Of a stretch of DNA of 64,000 nucleotides, positions 48,354 to 57,829 are shown one piece after another. Source of the DNA: Bradyrhizobium daqingense (lineage in GTDB: Bacteria > Pseudomonadota > Alphaproteobacteria > Rhizobiales > Xanthobacteraceae); the NCBI RefSeq assembly GCF_021044685.1, contig NZ_CP088014.1, forward strand, positions 7,488,001-7,552,000. Direction: 5' to 3'. Every line of letters starts with the position of its first letter. Positions within the stretch are counted from its first letter, which is position 1. Under the pieces are notes generated by a model that ran no database searches, had not been told where the DNA came from, and worked only from the letters and a program-made list of their open reading frames with translations. Position numbers and translations under genes: made by a program.

Positions 48354-48599
48354 TTACAGCTCTTGCTCAGGCCACGTATCGTCCTCATTTTTGCGCATCC
48401 GCCACACGAGGGCGCGCTGCGCTAACTTGTCGTATTCGAAGGCAATCTTAAGCAACCTGTCTTTTGCTTTCCCGTCAACGAGCGCTGCCGCCTTCTTTCG
48501 CGTTGCTTGCGCGCGGCCTCGCCAGTGATCGGGTTGGTAGAGTTTGCTTTTCGATTCATGCCGAGAGCATGCAATTCGTAGATCAAACAATTGCGACAC
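48354..48599 (-). CDS. Conserved small hypothetical protein
   Basis: 81 residues, begins MSQLFDLRIACSRHESKSKL, with YQPDHWRGRAQATRKKAAAL and a helical C-terminal half ending NEDDTWPEQEL. The HWR-RA-ATR pattern followed by a helix with YDKLAQRA is typical of short Bradyrhizobium proteins (recollection). Function unknown. No clear operon. Confidence 0.7.
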   Translation of the reverse strand: MSQLFDLRIACSRHESKSKLYQPDHWRGRAQATRKKAAALVDGKAKDRLLKIAFEYDKLAQRALVWRMRKNEDDTWPEQEL

Positions 48600-49053
48600 C
48601 TACGCTCCGTATCATCACGTAGGAGCGACGCTCGTGGCTCGGCTGCCGAAGCGGTCGATCCCTAGTCCACAGCCCCCGACAGCTTTAGACCATCGGTCTT
48701 ATGAAGAGACTTTGAATCGCATGCATCGTTAGATTGTACGAGTTGGGACAAGTGGGGATCACCACTGAGAGCCAGGGGATTCCTGACATCACGACATTTG
48801 CGAATGCTTCAAATATGTACGCTAGCCCAGGACGACGAAATAGAGAGCCTAACACCATCCGGTGCAGGCCTACCCCCGATTCATCGAATGTCATTCCCGG
48901 CGGATGACGGGCTCCGTACAATGAGAACCGCAAAGTAGAATAACGAGCTTGCCGACAGCCAGCTAAGCAGATCCGCAGCTTTCCGGTTGGCAGATGATGC
49001 GCTCCGCACACAGCAAGAACAAAACGTCACCCCACCCGAATTGAAGGAATGTT
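48600..49053. other. Upstream region of the small secreted protein
   Basis: No gene seen. TGGCAGATGATGCGCT at 48988 has -24/-12 spacing but poor -12 bases. Confidence 0.4.
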
Positions 49054-49353
49054 ATGATTCAGAAACAACGAACTAAGTTGGCTTCGGACCTCGGACTTCG
49101 CTACGGCGCCATCGCTCTTGGCCTGGCAATGACAACGGTCATGCTCGCGCCAGCCAACGCGCTTGATCAAGCGCCGACCGCAGAGGAGAAAGAGGCCTGT
49201 ATGGAAGACGTGTTACGCCTTTGTAGTAGTCACATACCAGATCGCTTTGCTATCACTGTCTGCCTCAGATCCAAGCAAGATCGCCTCAGTCAGCAATGCC
49301 GATACGTGATCTCCGGGCGGGACATCGGCAATCAGAGCAGCAGATCGAAGTGA
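49054..49353 (+). CDS. Small secreted protein with four cysteines
   Basis: 99 residues from ATG 49054 (GAAGGAA upstream). A signal peptide with LRYGAIALGLAMTTVMLAPA and a likely cut after ANA. The mature part has four Cys (EACMEDVLRLCSSHIPDRFA, then VCLRS and QCRYV), fitting two disulfides. Similar short exported Cys proteins are common in Bradyrhizobium. Function unknown. Confidence 0.75.
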   Translation: MIQKQRTKLASDLGLRYGAIALGLAMTTVMLAPANALDQAPTAEEKEACMEDVLRLCSSHIPDRFAITVCLRSKQDRLSQQCRYVISGRDIGNQSSRSK

Positions 49354-49770
49354 AGGTGCTACGACTTGTCCGCCCGGCTCCTTACCAGAAGTCGTCCCAG
49401 CTCACGTGCAGCACATCGCACGAAGGTTAACCGGCGGCCCCCGCCACGGCGGCGCCGGAAGCCAAAAGCCTTGTGACCCTCCTAATATCGCCGGCAAGCA
49501 GGCTCGAGACGACGCTATTGTTCTGGTATCAAGCGACTGCAGTCCTCTGACCAGCCGCCGGCGTCCTATCTAGGGCACCATCGAATGGAGAGGGCTTGAC
49601 CCTCACGTAGCGTCAGGTTGTAGCGTCGCCACAGATGCTCACGTTTCATCTGTCGGCCGCCTGTTGGACAAGTGCGGCATAGCGAGTGCGAATAGACAGG
49701 CAGCTGCAACAAGGCACTCGGCTGCAAAGACGTCTGGCTGAACGGTCGCAGCTCAGATTGGACAAGGGAC
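49354..49770. other. Upstream region of the TrpD-like gene
   Basis: No gene seen. TGGCTGAACGGTCGCA at 49735 has -24/-12 spacing with three mismatches; a TGT-N9-ACA lies further upstream. Too weak to call a NifA promoter. Confidence 0.4.
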
Positions 49771-49782
49771 GTGCACAGTTCG

Positions 49783-50796
49783 ATGGAACCGCTCAAGTCG
49801 ATCATCGCGAAAGTTGCCACGGGCGCCATACTGACGCGCGAGGAGGCTGCGTCAGCGTTCGACAGCATGATGTCGGGTGACGCAACTCCCTCGCAGATCG
49901 GTGGCTTGTTGATTGGGATGAGAGTCCGCGGCGAAACAGTCGAAGAAGTCACCGGCGCCGCGTCCGCAATGCGGAATTTAATGCCCAAGGTGGAAATGCA
50001 ATGCGACCCCATCGATATCACTGGTGCGAGCGACGGGGCGATGCGTCCGCTCAACGTATCGACGTGCGCTTCCTTCATCGTCGCCGGGGCCGGCGTTCCT
50101 GTCGCCAAGTATGTTAACCGCGCTGCGACTTTGCGTTCAAGCACCGCAGACGTGTTGGCGAGTCTAGGCGTAAAGGTCGATCTCAAGCCTGATGCGATCG
50201 CACGTTGTGTGCACGAAGCCGGCATTGGCTTCATGTTTGCGTCAGCCGGCTATCCTGCGATGCAGCGCATCAGCCAGATCCGAAGCGTGCTTGGAACCCA
50301 CACAATGTTCAATCTAATCGAGGCTTTGTCTAATCCGGCCGGCGTCAAGCGGCAGATCCTTGGAGTTTTCGCTCGCAAATGGGTGCAGCCATTGGCGTAC
50401 GTCTTGAAGAACCTGGGTGCCGATTCGGTATGGGTTGTTCATGGCTCGGACGGGCTCGATGAAATATCCCTCGCCGGGACAAGCTTTGTTGCTGCGGTCG
50501 AGGCCGGTACAGTCCGCACGTTCGAAGTGACGCCGGAAGAAGCCGGGCTCCCCCGCTACCGCGCCGATGCGCTGGAGAGCTGTGATTGCGAGTCTCATGC
50601 CATTGCGTTAGAGAAAGTGCTCGACGGCCTCCCAGGCCCTTTTCGTGATGCCGCACTTTTGAACGCGGCGGCGGCACTGGTGGTGGCCGGTCGTGCCTCG
50701 AACCTACAGCAAGGCGTGGCACTTGGCCAAGAATCACTTGATCACGGCGCTGCAGCCGCCCGGCTGACTCGCTTGATTGCGGTTTCAAACGCCTAA
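49783..50796 (+). CDS. Anthranilate-phosphoribosyltransferase-like protein (TrpD family) with an altered PRPP site
   Basis: 337 residues from ATG 49783; a GTG at 49771 is possible and neither has ideal ribosome binding spacing. N-terminal TrpD helical domain (LTREEAASAFDSMMSGDATP), then the nucleotide-type fold. The PRPP loop, normally GTGGD, reads ITGASDGA; KHGNR reads KYVNR; the SSKSGSAD region reads TLRSSTAD. Later parts (YPAMQRISQIRSVLGTHTMF, SDGLDEISLAG) keep the family pattern. TrpD joins anthranilate to PRPP; with these changes this protein may use another substrate or none. A TrpD-like gene in a symbiosis region rather than a trp operon supports a different role. Confidence 0.85.
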   Translation: MEPLKSIIAKVATGAILTREEAASAFDSMMSGDATPSQIGGLLIGMRVRGETVEEVTGAASAMRNLMPKVEMQCDPIDITGASDGAMRPLNVSTCASFIVAGAGVPVAKYVNRAATLRSSTADVLASLGVKVDLKPDAIARCVHEAGIGFMFASAGYPAMQRISQIRSVLGTHTMFNLIEALSNPAGVKRQILGVFARKWVQPLAYVLKNLGADSVWVVHGSDGLDEISLAGTSFVAAVEAGTVRTFEVTPEEAGLPRYRADALESCDCESHAIALEKVLDGLPGPFRDAALLNAAAALVVAGRASNLQQGVALGQESLDHGAAAARLTRLIAVSNA

Positions 50797-51035
50797 AGCT
50801 GAGCTGGCTGAGGCTCGACTAATGCGATCAAGAGTGCAGCTTACGTGCGCAAGAATATTGCAGCTGCAAATGCGCGCCACTTCTGCGGAATTTGAGTGAG
50901 CGCCGCTGACGAAACAACTCGCGCTGAGCAGGTGTCCGACAGCCACCCCTTTGCCGACTAGAGGCTGTTCTCGGCCCGGTTGCTGAGGTGAGGACCCGCG
51001 GCGCAACGTGCGTTACGCGCCAAAGGAGACAATGG

Positions 51036-51221
51036 ATGATGCCCTGGCAGAGGATGGAAACACTGGGAACGATCGCAACAATAGAACACATCATCCGGAA
51101 GTTTCGGGAATTGATCGATACAGATAGCTCCATCCCGCCAGAGCTGCGGCGTGCGCTGCACGATACCCTGGATGAGCATCTTTTCGAGGCAAAACGACGT
51201 GTTCTGCTGAGAGCGCATTAG
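51036..51221 (+). CDS. Small helical hypothetical protein
   Basis: 61 residues: MMPWQRMETLGTIATIEHII, then RKFRELIDTDSSIPPELRRA and EAKRRVLLRAH. Amphipathic helices throughout. The ribosome binding site AAAGGAGA is 7 nt upstream; an ATG 3 nt earlier opens a different, less protein-like frame. Unknown function. Confidence 0.5.
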   Translation: MMPWQRMETLGTIATIEHIIRKFRELIDTDSSIPPELRRALHDTLDEHLFEAKRRVLLRAH

Positions 51222-52072
51222 GTGCGCCGTTGCCGCCTACATGCCGAGAGACTGGCAGGCCAGCGTGGCGCTTTACGCAAACGCCAAAAACACTTGCCAA
51301 GCTTGGCTTCGATATCTCGCCTTCTCAGACTGACCGCCGATGGTGATTCCCGCATACGCCCCCTGAGCAACTCCAAATTTCGCCGGAAGCGAGCGGCGAC
51401 GTGCGTTGGGTACGCCGCCGACGCGTTCGCTGGATCTCTCCTCAATGGCCCTCATTAACTGGGGCTCGCCCCCCTCACGGCGGCGCTACATGTTCGCGAT
51501 AGCCCCTTGGGGGACTGCTTGGGCCAGCATTACCTTGGTCACGTTTTCATAGGCCGCAAAAAAGGGGCTTGAATCTGACGTAACGTTAAATCGTACGCTC
51601 TCGGGCGTGGCACCTATCGTGTGAGGGACTGCGAATGCCTCAGCTGGTCATATCCGCTGACCGATGGCCGGTCATGCTCCTCATTGTCTATAGTCCCTCG
51701 CTCGGGAGGGCTGTGCAGCGAGTTCCGATCGCGGCGCCAGAGCTCGCACGTAGCTCTAAATGGTTCGGCATTTCTGATCCTGACAATATGGCCGCCGGCG
51801 GCCACTTCGCCACGGGAGCCGATAAGGTCAGAATTGATCGACGTGGAAGTCTATCGGAAGCGCTTAGGTGGCGCCCGCTTCCTGAAGCTGCTCGTCTCGC
51901 GCAGCAACGCACAAAACTCAGTTCGCCGAACCCGCCACCTTCAAGCTCCTTTCCGCACCTGGCAAGGCGTTTCGACCGTGCAAGGTTTGGCAGATGGTGA
52001 GCCCGCGCGGGTTTCGACGAGTGGCCCGCGCGGGCGACTCCGCGTGACCAGCGCGGCATCGGAAGAAATTGT
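51222..52072. other. Region without recognisable genes
   Basis: Overlapping short ORFs only (for example 51621-52097 plus, 51688-52092 minus), none with motifs. Confidence 0.4.
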
Positions 52073-52354
52073 TTGGCAGGCTGGAGCAGCAAGTTGAAAG
52101 ACCGCGATGGCCTTAAGAAGGTCCTGTTAGTTCATCATGTTGAAGGCCAGTGCCGTTGCATCATCGGTTTCAAAGATGGAGATATGAGAGCGGCCTATAT
52201 GTGCGGCGAGCCTGTATATCAAAAACGCGGCAAGAAGACCTCTTCGTGGTGTGCCGATCATTACCGGAAGATGCACACCGCAGCTGAGCAGAGCGGAGTG
52301 ATCGATCGATCGGCAGATTTCCCTCGAGCGATATCCATCGTTCGCACCCCATGA
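52073..52354 (+). CDS. Small Cys/His-rich protein, possibly zinc-binding (GcrA-like pattern)
   Basis: 93 residues from TTG 52073. The pattern GQCRCIIGFKDGD, then YMCGEPVYQKRGKK and SWCADHYRKMH resembles the C-terminal zinc-binding part of GcrA-type regulators (Cys, Cys, Cys-x-x-His). The N-terminal DNA-binding helix of GcrA is missing, so it may be a fragment or a distinct short family. No clear ribosome binding site. Confidence 0.5.
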   Translation: MAGWSSKLKDRDGLKKVLLVHHVEGQCRCIIGFKDGDMRAAYMCGEPVYQKRGKKTSSWCADHYRKMHTAAEQSGVIDRSADFPRAISIVRTP

Positions 52355-52691
52355 CAGCCATTAAAAGAAGGCTTCCGCCAAGACCGTGTGAGCACAGCCT
52401 GTACAAGCGCCAGCCGAAGCATATGACCGGGGCCTCGTCAGGATTTGGGGGGCCGTTGCGGGTGGCGCAAACAGAATGCGCGGACCTGACACGCATGAAT
52501 AGCAAGCTGAATTTTTCCACCCCGGCCGAGGGAAGCGCTACCTATACCTTTGACCGCGATTCATTTCGAACGGAAGCCGTCCAGCTATGTCATCCTCAAT
52601 CGATACATTGAGCGGATCGCTCGCGCCTTGGAGAGCCAGTTTGGTGCCCTGAGAGGAGCCCGACTCGAGATCCCCAGCCTCGCCGGCGACA
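52355..52691. other. Gap
   Basis: No recognisable gene. Confidence 0.4.
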
Positions 52692-52988
52692 ATGGACACT
52701 GCGAGGCCGATGGATCTATTCCGCTTCACCGCGGCAAAACAACTCTCGATTATTTCAAGCGAGAATATCTTTCCAGCAAGAATAGAGCGAGTGCTTACGG
52801 AACATCCAAATGTAGCCGAATGCTGGTCGGTCGAGCCGTTGCTCGATGGGAAGACGCACCCGCCGCTTATGTGACCAAGCGGCGGCGACTGCCGGATCGA
52901 GGCGCAAGCGCTGATCGCCCATGTTTGGTCAGAGCCCGTTTATCGGGCTCTGCGAGATCATTTCATACGCGGCCGAGCCATAAATTGA
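52692..52988 (+). pseudogene. Fragment of an AMP-forming acyl-CoA synthetase
   Basis: The stretch MDLFRFTAAKQLSIISSENI followed by FPARIERVLTEHPNVAECWS matches the hinge and C-terminal domain of acyl-CoA synthetases (usual form DRKKDIIISGGENIYPAEIE). After a frame change near 52875 coding-like sequence continues (DCRIEAQALIAHVWSEPVYR). The large N-terminal domain is gone. A decayed gene. Confidence 0.7.
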
Positions 52989-53152
52989 GATCGGCAGATT
53001 CGAGGCGGGCCGTTCTCTCCCGCTGCATCGCAGGTGACATCGAGATGGCGCAAATTCTCCCCTCTCCCAGAGCCTTGCCACGGCATGGCAACGACTTCGT
53101 GGTTGCCATGACGATCCCATCCTGATCACGACCAGATGTCCGGAGGTCGAGA

Positions 53153-54463
53153 ATGCCGCGAATCCTGATTATGAATGCCGGTACGCCTCAGATGTCGGGC
53201 GCCCACCTAACAAAAGCTCAACTTTCGCTGGCCGCCAACTCGGCATTTCGTTCAGCGTGGTTTGCTCAGGAGGGCGACCTGATAGTCTCTCCGGTAGTGA
53301 TCCCGGCCGATCTGTTATCCTTCATTGGCGGAACGCTCAATTTCCATTCATCGGCTCTTCGCCTGCTTGTACCTGCGAGCCGCCAATCGACAATCCTCGA
53401 TGATTGTACGTTACTGTCCAAAACTGTTGTCGAGCGGCTCAAAAGACATATTCGCCAGAAATCAGACTGGCAATTGTATCCCTGCTACTCTACTGAAGGC
53501 GTCGCACGCTTGGCGGCCATTCTAGGCATACCGAAGACCGGTGACGACTTCGCTTTGCAGCGCGGGCCTGATCTGTTGAATCGCAAGAGCCACTTCCGTC
53601 AATTGGCAACAAGCGTTGCACTTCCGCTCCCCCATGGATCAGTCGCGACAGACCCAAATGGACTGTTCAAAGCCGTCACCTCCCTCAAATCCGAGACCGG
53701 CACGGTCATTGTAAAGTTGGATAATGGAGCTGGTGGAGTTGGAAACGTCATCCTGACCAGCAATAAGAGCGATCCGCTACCTGGAGCCAGAGATACTCGG
53801 TGGGTTTCGTGGCCGTCGTTTGATCCCGAAGCATTGTGGTCTGAGATGACAACAGCCTCGTGTAAGACGCTGGTCGTGGAATCGTACCACTTGGCCCGAT
53901 CTTTATTCTATCTCGAGTATACAATCCAGGATGATGCATCAATCGCTTTTGTCAATAGTGGAAGCATACGTCTGCGTAAAAGCGCAGACCGATCCGAAAG
54001 AGCTCTGATCCGGACGGGACTTGAGCTTCCAAGCGACTTGGAGGAAGAGCAATTGTTAGCTGCCCAGGCCCATGCCTACCGTTTTGTGGCACTCGCGCGA
54101 GACCTGGGGTATCGCGGAATGATCAACATCGACGCCATTTTCGCACAAGACGGGCGGTTGCTGTTCAATGAAGCGAACGGCCGCTGGGGTGGCGGCTCGG
54201 TGTTACACAACATTGCCGTCCGGCTGCTAGGCGTCGACTATTTCGGCTGTAACGTTATTTTATCTGTGAGAAATGTGCGATCAGCATCCTTCCGGGCGGC
54301 GCATGATCGTCTCGTCAAGGATGGACTTATATTCGACCACACACGTAAGGAGGGCGTGATCCCGCTTGCTGCCGATGAAAAGGCTGGCACTGTGGAGTGC
54401 GTTGTGATTGCGCCGAACAGGCCCGCGGCCCACGATCAGCAACACCGACTATTGAAGTCGTAG
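53153..54463 (+). CDS. ATP-grasp peptide ligase (PGM1-like, with pre-ATP-grasp domain)
   Basis: 436 residues from ATG 53153 with GGAGG 8 nt upstream. Residues 1-170: a pre-ATP-grasp region (PRILIMNAGTPQMSG and on). Then the ATP-grasp fold with the nucleotide loop VIVKLDNGAGGVGNV and the metal site INIDAIFAQDGRLLFNEANG followed by RWGGGS. Proteins of this type, such as PGM1 of pheganomycin, join amino acids or peptides using ATP. No other biosynthetic gene is on this strand; the oxygenase pair lies convergent, 1.5 kb away. Suggests a small modified peptide or amino-acid conjugate. Product unknown. Confidence 0.85.
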   Translation: MPRILIMNAGTPQMSGAHLTKAQLSLAANSAFRSAWFAQEGDLIVSPVVIPADLLSFIGGTLNFHSSALRLLVPASRQSTILDDCTLLSKTVVERLKRHIRQKSDWQLYPCYSTEGVARLAAILGIPKTGDDFALQRGPDLLNRKSHFRQLATSVALPLPHGSVATDPNGLFKAVTSLKSETGTVIVKLDNGAGGVGNVILTSNKSDPLPGARDTRWVSWPSFDPEALWSEMTTASCKTLVVESYHLARSLFYLEYTIQDDASIAFVNSGSIRLRKSADRSERALIRTGLELPSDLEEEQLLAAQAHAYRFVALARDLGYRGMINIDAIFAQDGRLLFNEANGRWGGGSVLHNIAVRLLGVDYFGCNVILSVRNVRSASFRAAHDRLVKDGLIFDHTRKEGVIPLAADEKAGTVECVVIAPNRPAAHDQQHRLLKS

Positions 54464-54932
54464 CAAACATCGTCAGCCGCTCAATTCATCGCTTCGAAGC
54501 CTGGGATACACCATCGCGCACCGGGAACGCGCGCCTCCCTTCCTTCACGTGGCGACGAAGGTGCCCCAATCACCGAGCAAGCTTTGGTCGGACGATGAAT
54601 GGTGGCCCTATGAGAGTGCTCTTGTTCGTCCCGGACGAGACCAGCGGTGCGCCGAAGCTTGTACAGCGACGAGCGTCATGGCGTAAGGCTGCCAGCGCAG
54701 TTGCCGACCCCAAAAGCTAATCGCATTGCACGTCCTGCTTGGCCGATTTGCGACGCCTACGTTGAAACTCGACAATACGATGGGCGATTGCACTCGCTGG
54801 CTTGGGTTTATGCGAGTTTCACTATGAAATAAGCGGCCCCAAAAGACCGCACTTTGCCGGCACGTAAATTGCTGCATAGGAGCAGGAGTTGCCGCAAAGA
54901 ACGCGGCCGCAGCAGCTATCTTCGGAGCCCCA
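54464..54932. other. Gap after the ligase gene
   Basis: No recognisable gene; short overlapping ORFs only. Confidence 0.4.
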
Positions 54933-55400
54933 ATGAGGCTGATCCGATTGATCTTGTTCGACTTGGCTTTGATTCTGCTTGCATCTGGAGTTGCAAAAGC
55001 CATGAATGTGGCCGCTGGCGCAAGTTCCGCATTTGTCAGGCAGACTGCTCTGCGCGAGGTGGCACCGAGCTCCAAGCATGGTGGTCCCTACTACAGCCAA
55101 ACGCCGCTCGTTCCCGGGCAGCCGCCGGACAACCCCGGTCGGGACCAGCTGGCTGACAATTCCGCGGGGATGCAACCCAGCTTTGGATGTGTGGTCCGTG
55201 AGTCCCGACGCCCGACTAGCTATATCTTCGATAGCACTGAGAGGCTCAATCTCCCGCCCCGTGTGATGCCGTCGATCTGCAATCCTATCGCCTCGCCTCT
55301 CAGCCTCCTACCTGCGGGCAGCGGAATGGTCATCATGGCCTTTGCGACCACTCTCCTCGTGATTGTGGTGATTGTGGTGGAAATATTCGGCCCATTGTAA
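54933..55400 (+). CDS. Possible exported hypothetical protein
   Basis: 155 residues. Start MRLIRLILFDLALILLASGV looks like a signal peptide (cut after VAKA), GGAG lies before the ATG, and a hydrophobic C-terminal segment (IMAFATTLLVIVVIVVEIFG) could be a membrane anchor. The middle is low in motifs and Pro/Ser-rich. May be partly decayed. Confidence 0.35.
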   Translation: MRLIRLILFDLALILLASGVAKAMNVAAGASSAFVRQTALREVAPSSKHGGPYYSQTPLVPGQPPDNPGRDQLADNSAGMQPSFGCVVRESRRPTSYIFDSTERLNLPPRVMPSICNPIASPLSLLPAGSGMVIMAFATTLLVIVVIVVEIFGPL

Positions 55401-55943
55401 CGGCGTGAGGCCCCAACCGCTCCCCTTTCGGCGCCCGCGATACAGCTCGGCATGAGCGGATCCGTGGAGGAGGAACGATGGCAAATACCATGCTCGAGCC
55501 AGTAGCAAGGTGATCGTCGCGTCGAGGTGATCACTGGGATCGTCGCCGACGATGGACGGGCGAGGAAAAGGCCCGGATCGGGGCGCAGAGCTTGGAGTAA
55601 CAATGACACGACCAAAGCGATCACTTCATCGCCACAGCCAAGCCCTAGATCCACAGGCTTGTGCTGGCCTGCCTGCTGGATCATCTCGCCAAGCGCGTCC
55701 ACGAACTCACGCCCGGAATTGGTAACCTCAGAACGTCGCTCATGCCCCATGAGCGAGGTCGGCCATCCGCTCAAGACGCCCAACTAGGGGCCGTCACCGG
55801 ACGCGTACGATCAATGTAAGCCATCGCTTGCGACCAGACTCGTGTCGGACCTCACGAAGGACCCGCAAGATGGGAAAGCCATCAATTCCCCGGAGAGCTC
55901 GCTCAGCCCACGATTTGCAGAGACCCATACCAGGCGCGGCACG
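55401..55943. other. Gap between convergent genes
   Basis: No clear gene. The minus-strand ORF 55220-55783 has a protein-like stretch (QQAGQHKPVDLGLGCGDEVI) but overlaps the plus-strand ORF and lacks a family. Confidence 0.4.
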
Positions 55944-56621
55944 CTAGGGCCGAGCGTTAGAACCCTCGATGATCCGGCGGTTCACGCCGCTGCGTTTTGA
56001 ACAGAAGTATACGAGGGATCGGCGCTCCCCGCTTGATACCGGCTTTACCTCATGCCGGACCTTACAGGTTGTGACAAGCACAGCGCCAAATGGCGGCCGG
56101 AATACGTGTTGTTCGTACCCGGTTGGATATACCACGAATTCACCGCCGTCGAAGTCTCTCGCTAGCTGCACAATCACCGAGTACTCGAAATCCGGATCAC
56201 TCGCCGCATCCAAATGAATGCCGATAAAGGACCCCGGCGGCATACGATGCATCTGGCATCGGCGAACCACGTAATCTGCGGATGCTCCGAAGATCTTTCT
56301 TAGCGCGAAGCTGCGATCTCTACTTTCGAGCAGCTCCATGATCTGACCCGAAGCAGTACCACTCACGTTGCTAGGCGCGTGGCCGGGCGGGTCTACCCTC
56401 ACGCGCTGGACAAAGACGCTGTGCAAGTCGCCCGCATCTCCCTCCCGCACTTCTTCTTCCGGAATCTCAGCCTGCAGCTGATCGATCCTGGCTATGTCGT
56501 CTTGAGTGAATAACATTTGCGGGGCGATTACGACGGACCCCTTTACTAGCAGCTCAATCCGGTACTTTGTCAGGACTTCTTCTGAAAGAAGACAGGATTT
56601 ATCTTTCATTGCGCGCGCCAT
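55944..56621 (-). CDS. 2-oxoglutarate/Fe(II)-dependent oxygenase (prolyl-4-hydroxylase-like)
   Basis: 225 residues from ATG 56621 (GGAG upstream); an ATG at 56609 overlapping the previous stop by ATGA is possible. The double-stranded beta-helix has the iron ligands His and Asp in GSFIGIHLDAASDPDF, the distal His in TTCKVRHEVKPVSSGERRSL, and the 2OG-binding Arg in the same segment. Such enzymes hydroxylate amino acids or peptides with O2 and 2-oxoglutarate. Overlaps the HDO-GFA gene by 16 nt, so both are translated together and may act in sequence. Confidence 0.88.
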   Translation of the reverse strand: MARAMKDKSCLLSEEVLTKYRIELLVKGSVVIAPQMLFTQDDIARIDQLQAEIPEEEVREGDAGDLHSVFVQRVRVDPPGHAPSNVSGTASGQIMELLESRDRSFALRKIFGASADYVVRRCQMHRMPPGSFIGIHLDAASDPDFEYSVIVQLARDFDGGEFVVYPTGYEQHVFRPPFGAVLVTTCKVRHEVKPVSSGERRSLVYFCSKRSGVNRRIIEGSNARP

Positions 56622-57829
56622 TCGAGCTCACTCCTTTGATCTTCGAAGCATGACTCCGGGTCCTGCTGCATTGACAGGAATGCTTGCTCCCAATGCGCGC
56701 CATCGAACTCAGATATTCTTAAGTGCTCGATGGTCTTTCTATCCAGACATCGGATATTTACGCTGTACCCGGAGGGATTCGACCTCGGCCTATAGAATGG
56801 CTTTACGCCACAAAGCCGGCAAAACGTGTGCCGCGCAATATTCTTGTTGAACTGGTATGTCGTGAGGAACTCTTCGCCGCACTCGATGCGCAGCTTATCG
56901 CCAGGTACGAGCAAGTGGACAAATCCAGACATTTGACAAATTGAGCAATTGCATCGAACTGCAGAGAGCTCTCGAGGTGCATTGACGTAGAATTTGATAG
57001 CGCCGCAATGACAACGGCCATGATGTTGCATCTCGGAGTGATCATCTCCCGTACGCGCCGCCGTTCCGAGCAGATCGCGACACCACTGGACGCTGAGCCG
57101 ATAGGCTCGGCCGAATTCATTCAAAAAGCGATCATTAAGGCCAGGCTGCACAAGTTCACCAATCAGCCGGCCTGTCATTTCTCCGTGGTACTTCTCCGCG
57201 GGATCTTCTCCGCCGACATGGCCGCGAAAATACTCAAGATCGTCCGGCCGCGCCTTGAAGGTTTTGACCAGAGTGGTCCACAGCGACTGGATCATGTCTG
57301 CAGCATGGAGCTCAAAGGCGACCATGTAGGCGCAACGAACCAGGGGGTCTTTCGATGACAATCCGGCATAGAGAGAATGCAGGTACTGCTTCGTCCTGTC
57401 GCTATAGTTGGGCCTTATCGCTCTGCCGAGTAGTCGTGCAGCATCCTTTCTCAAGAGGTTGGAGTGAAAGTTTTCTGTCAAAAGAATATCGGGCAACGCC
57501 GCCTTGCCGCCCCGGAGAATCCCGCCATGGCCACCGGTCTCATCCCAGCAGATAAAATTCGCGACCACGCTGGTCAGTTCAATGTCCCTCCCAATGTCCC
57601 GATTTTGATGCATTGCATCGAATATGAGGTCCCTTTGCGACCCTGCCTGCAGGTACGGGAACGCCTGTGACATCGCTAGGTATTCAGGCAGCAGGCTGGC
57701 GACCTGGTCTCCGGACATCTGGGAGGCGAACGGATGCGGGCCGAACAAGGCTCGCACTCGCTCAGTCAAGTACTCGCAGGATAACTTCGGAGGCTGATCC
57801 GGTGCAAATCGAGACGCTTGAGATATCAT
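56606..57829 (-). CDS. DUF6202/haem-oxygenase-like (HDO) domain fused to a GFA zinc domain
   Basis: 407 residues from ATG 57829 (GGGAG 5 nt upstream). Residues 1-270 are all-helical with ICWDETGGHGGIL, AYMVAFELHAADMIQSLW and YFRGHVGGEDPAEKYHGEMT: the Glu/His/Asp pattern expected for haem-oxygenase-like di-iron enzymes. Residues 275-400 form a GFA domain with zinc cysteines in GRCHCGAIKFYV, CNCSICQMSG and FCRLCGVKP. GFA proteins bind glutathione-type thiols in some cases. The fusion implies an iron oxygenase whose substrate or product is a thiol adduct or carrier (inference). Forms an operon with the 2OG oxygenase. Confidence 0.8.
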   Translation of the reverse strand: MISQASRFAPDQPPKLSCEYLTERVRALFGPHPFASQMSGDQVASLLPEYLAMSQAFPYLQAGSQRDLIFDAMHQNRDIGRDIELTSVVANFICWDETGGHGGILRGGKAALPDILLTENFHSNLLRKDAARLLGRAIRPNYSDRTKQYLHSLYAGLSSKDPLVRCAYMVAFELHAADMIQSLWTTLVKTFKARPDDLEYFRGHVGGEDPAEKYHGEMTGRLIGELVQPGLNDRFLNEFGRAYRLSVQWCRDLLGTAARTGDDHSEMQHHGRCHCGAIKFYVNAPRELSAVRCNCSICQMSGFVHLLVPGDKLRIECGEEFLTTYQFNKNIARHTFCRLCGVKPFYRPRSNPSGYSVNIRCLDRKTIEHLRISEFDGAHWEQAFLSMQQDPESCFEDQRSELEWRAQ

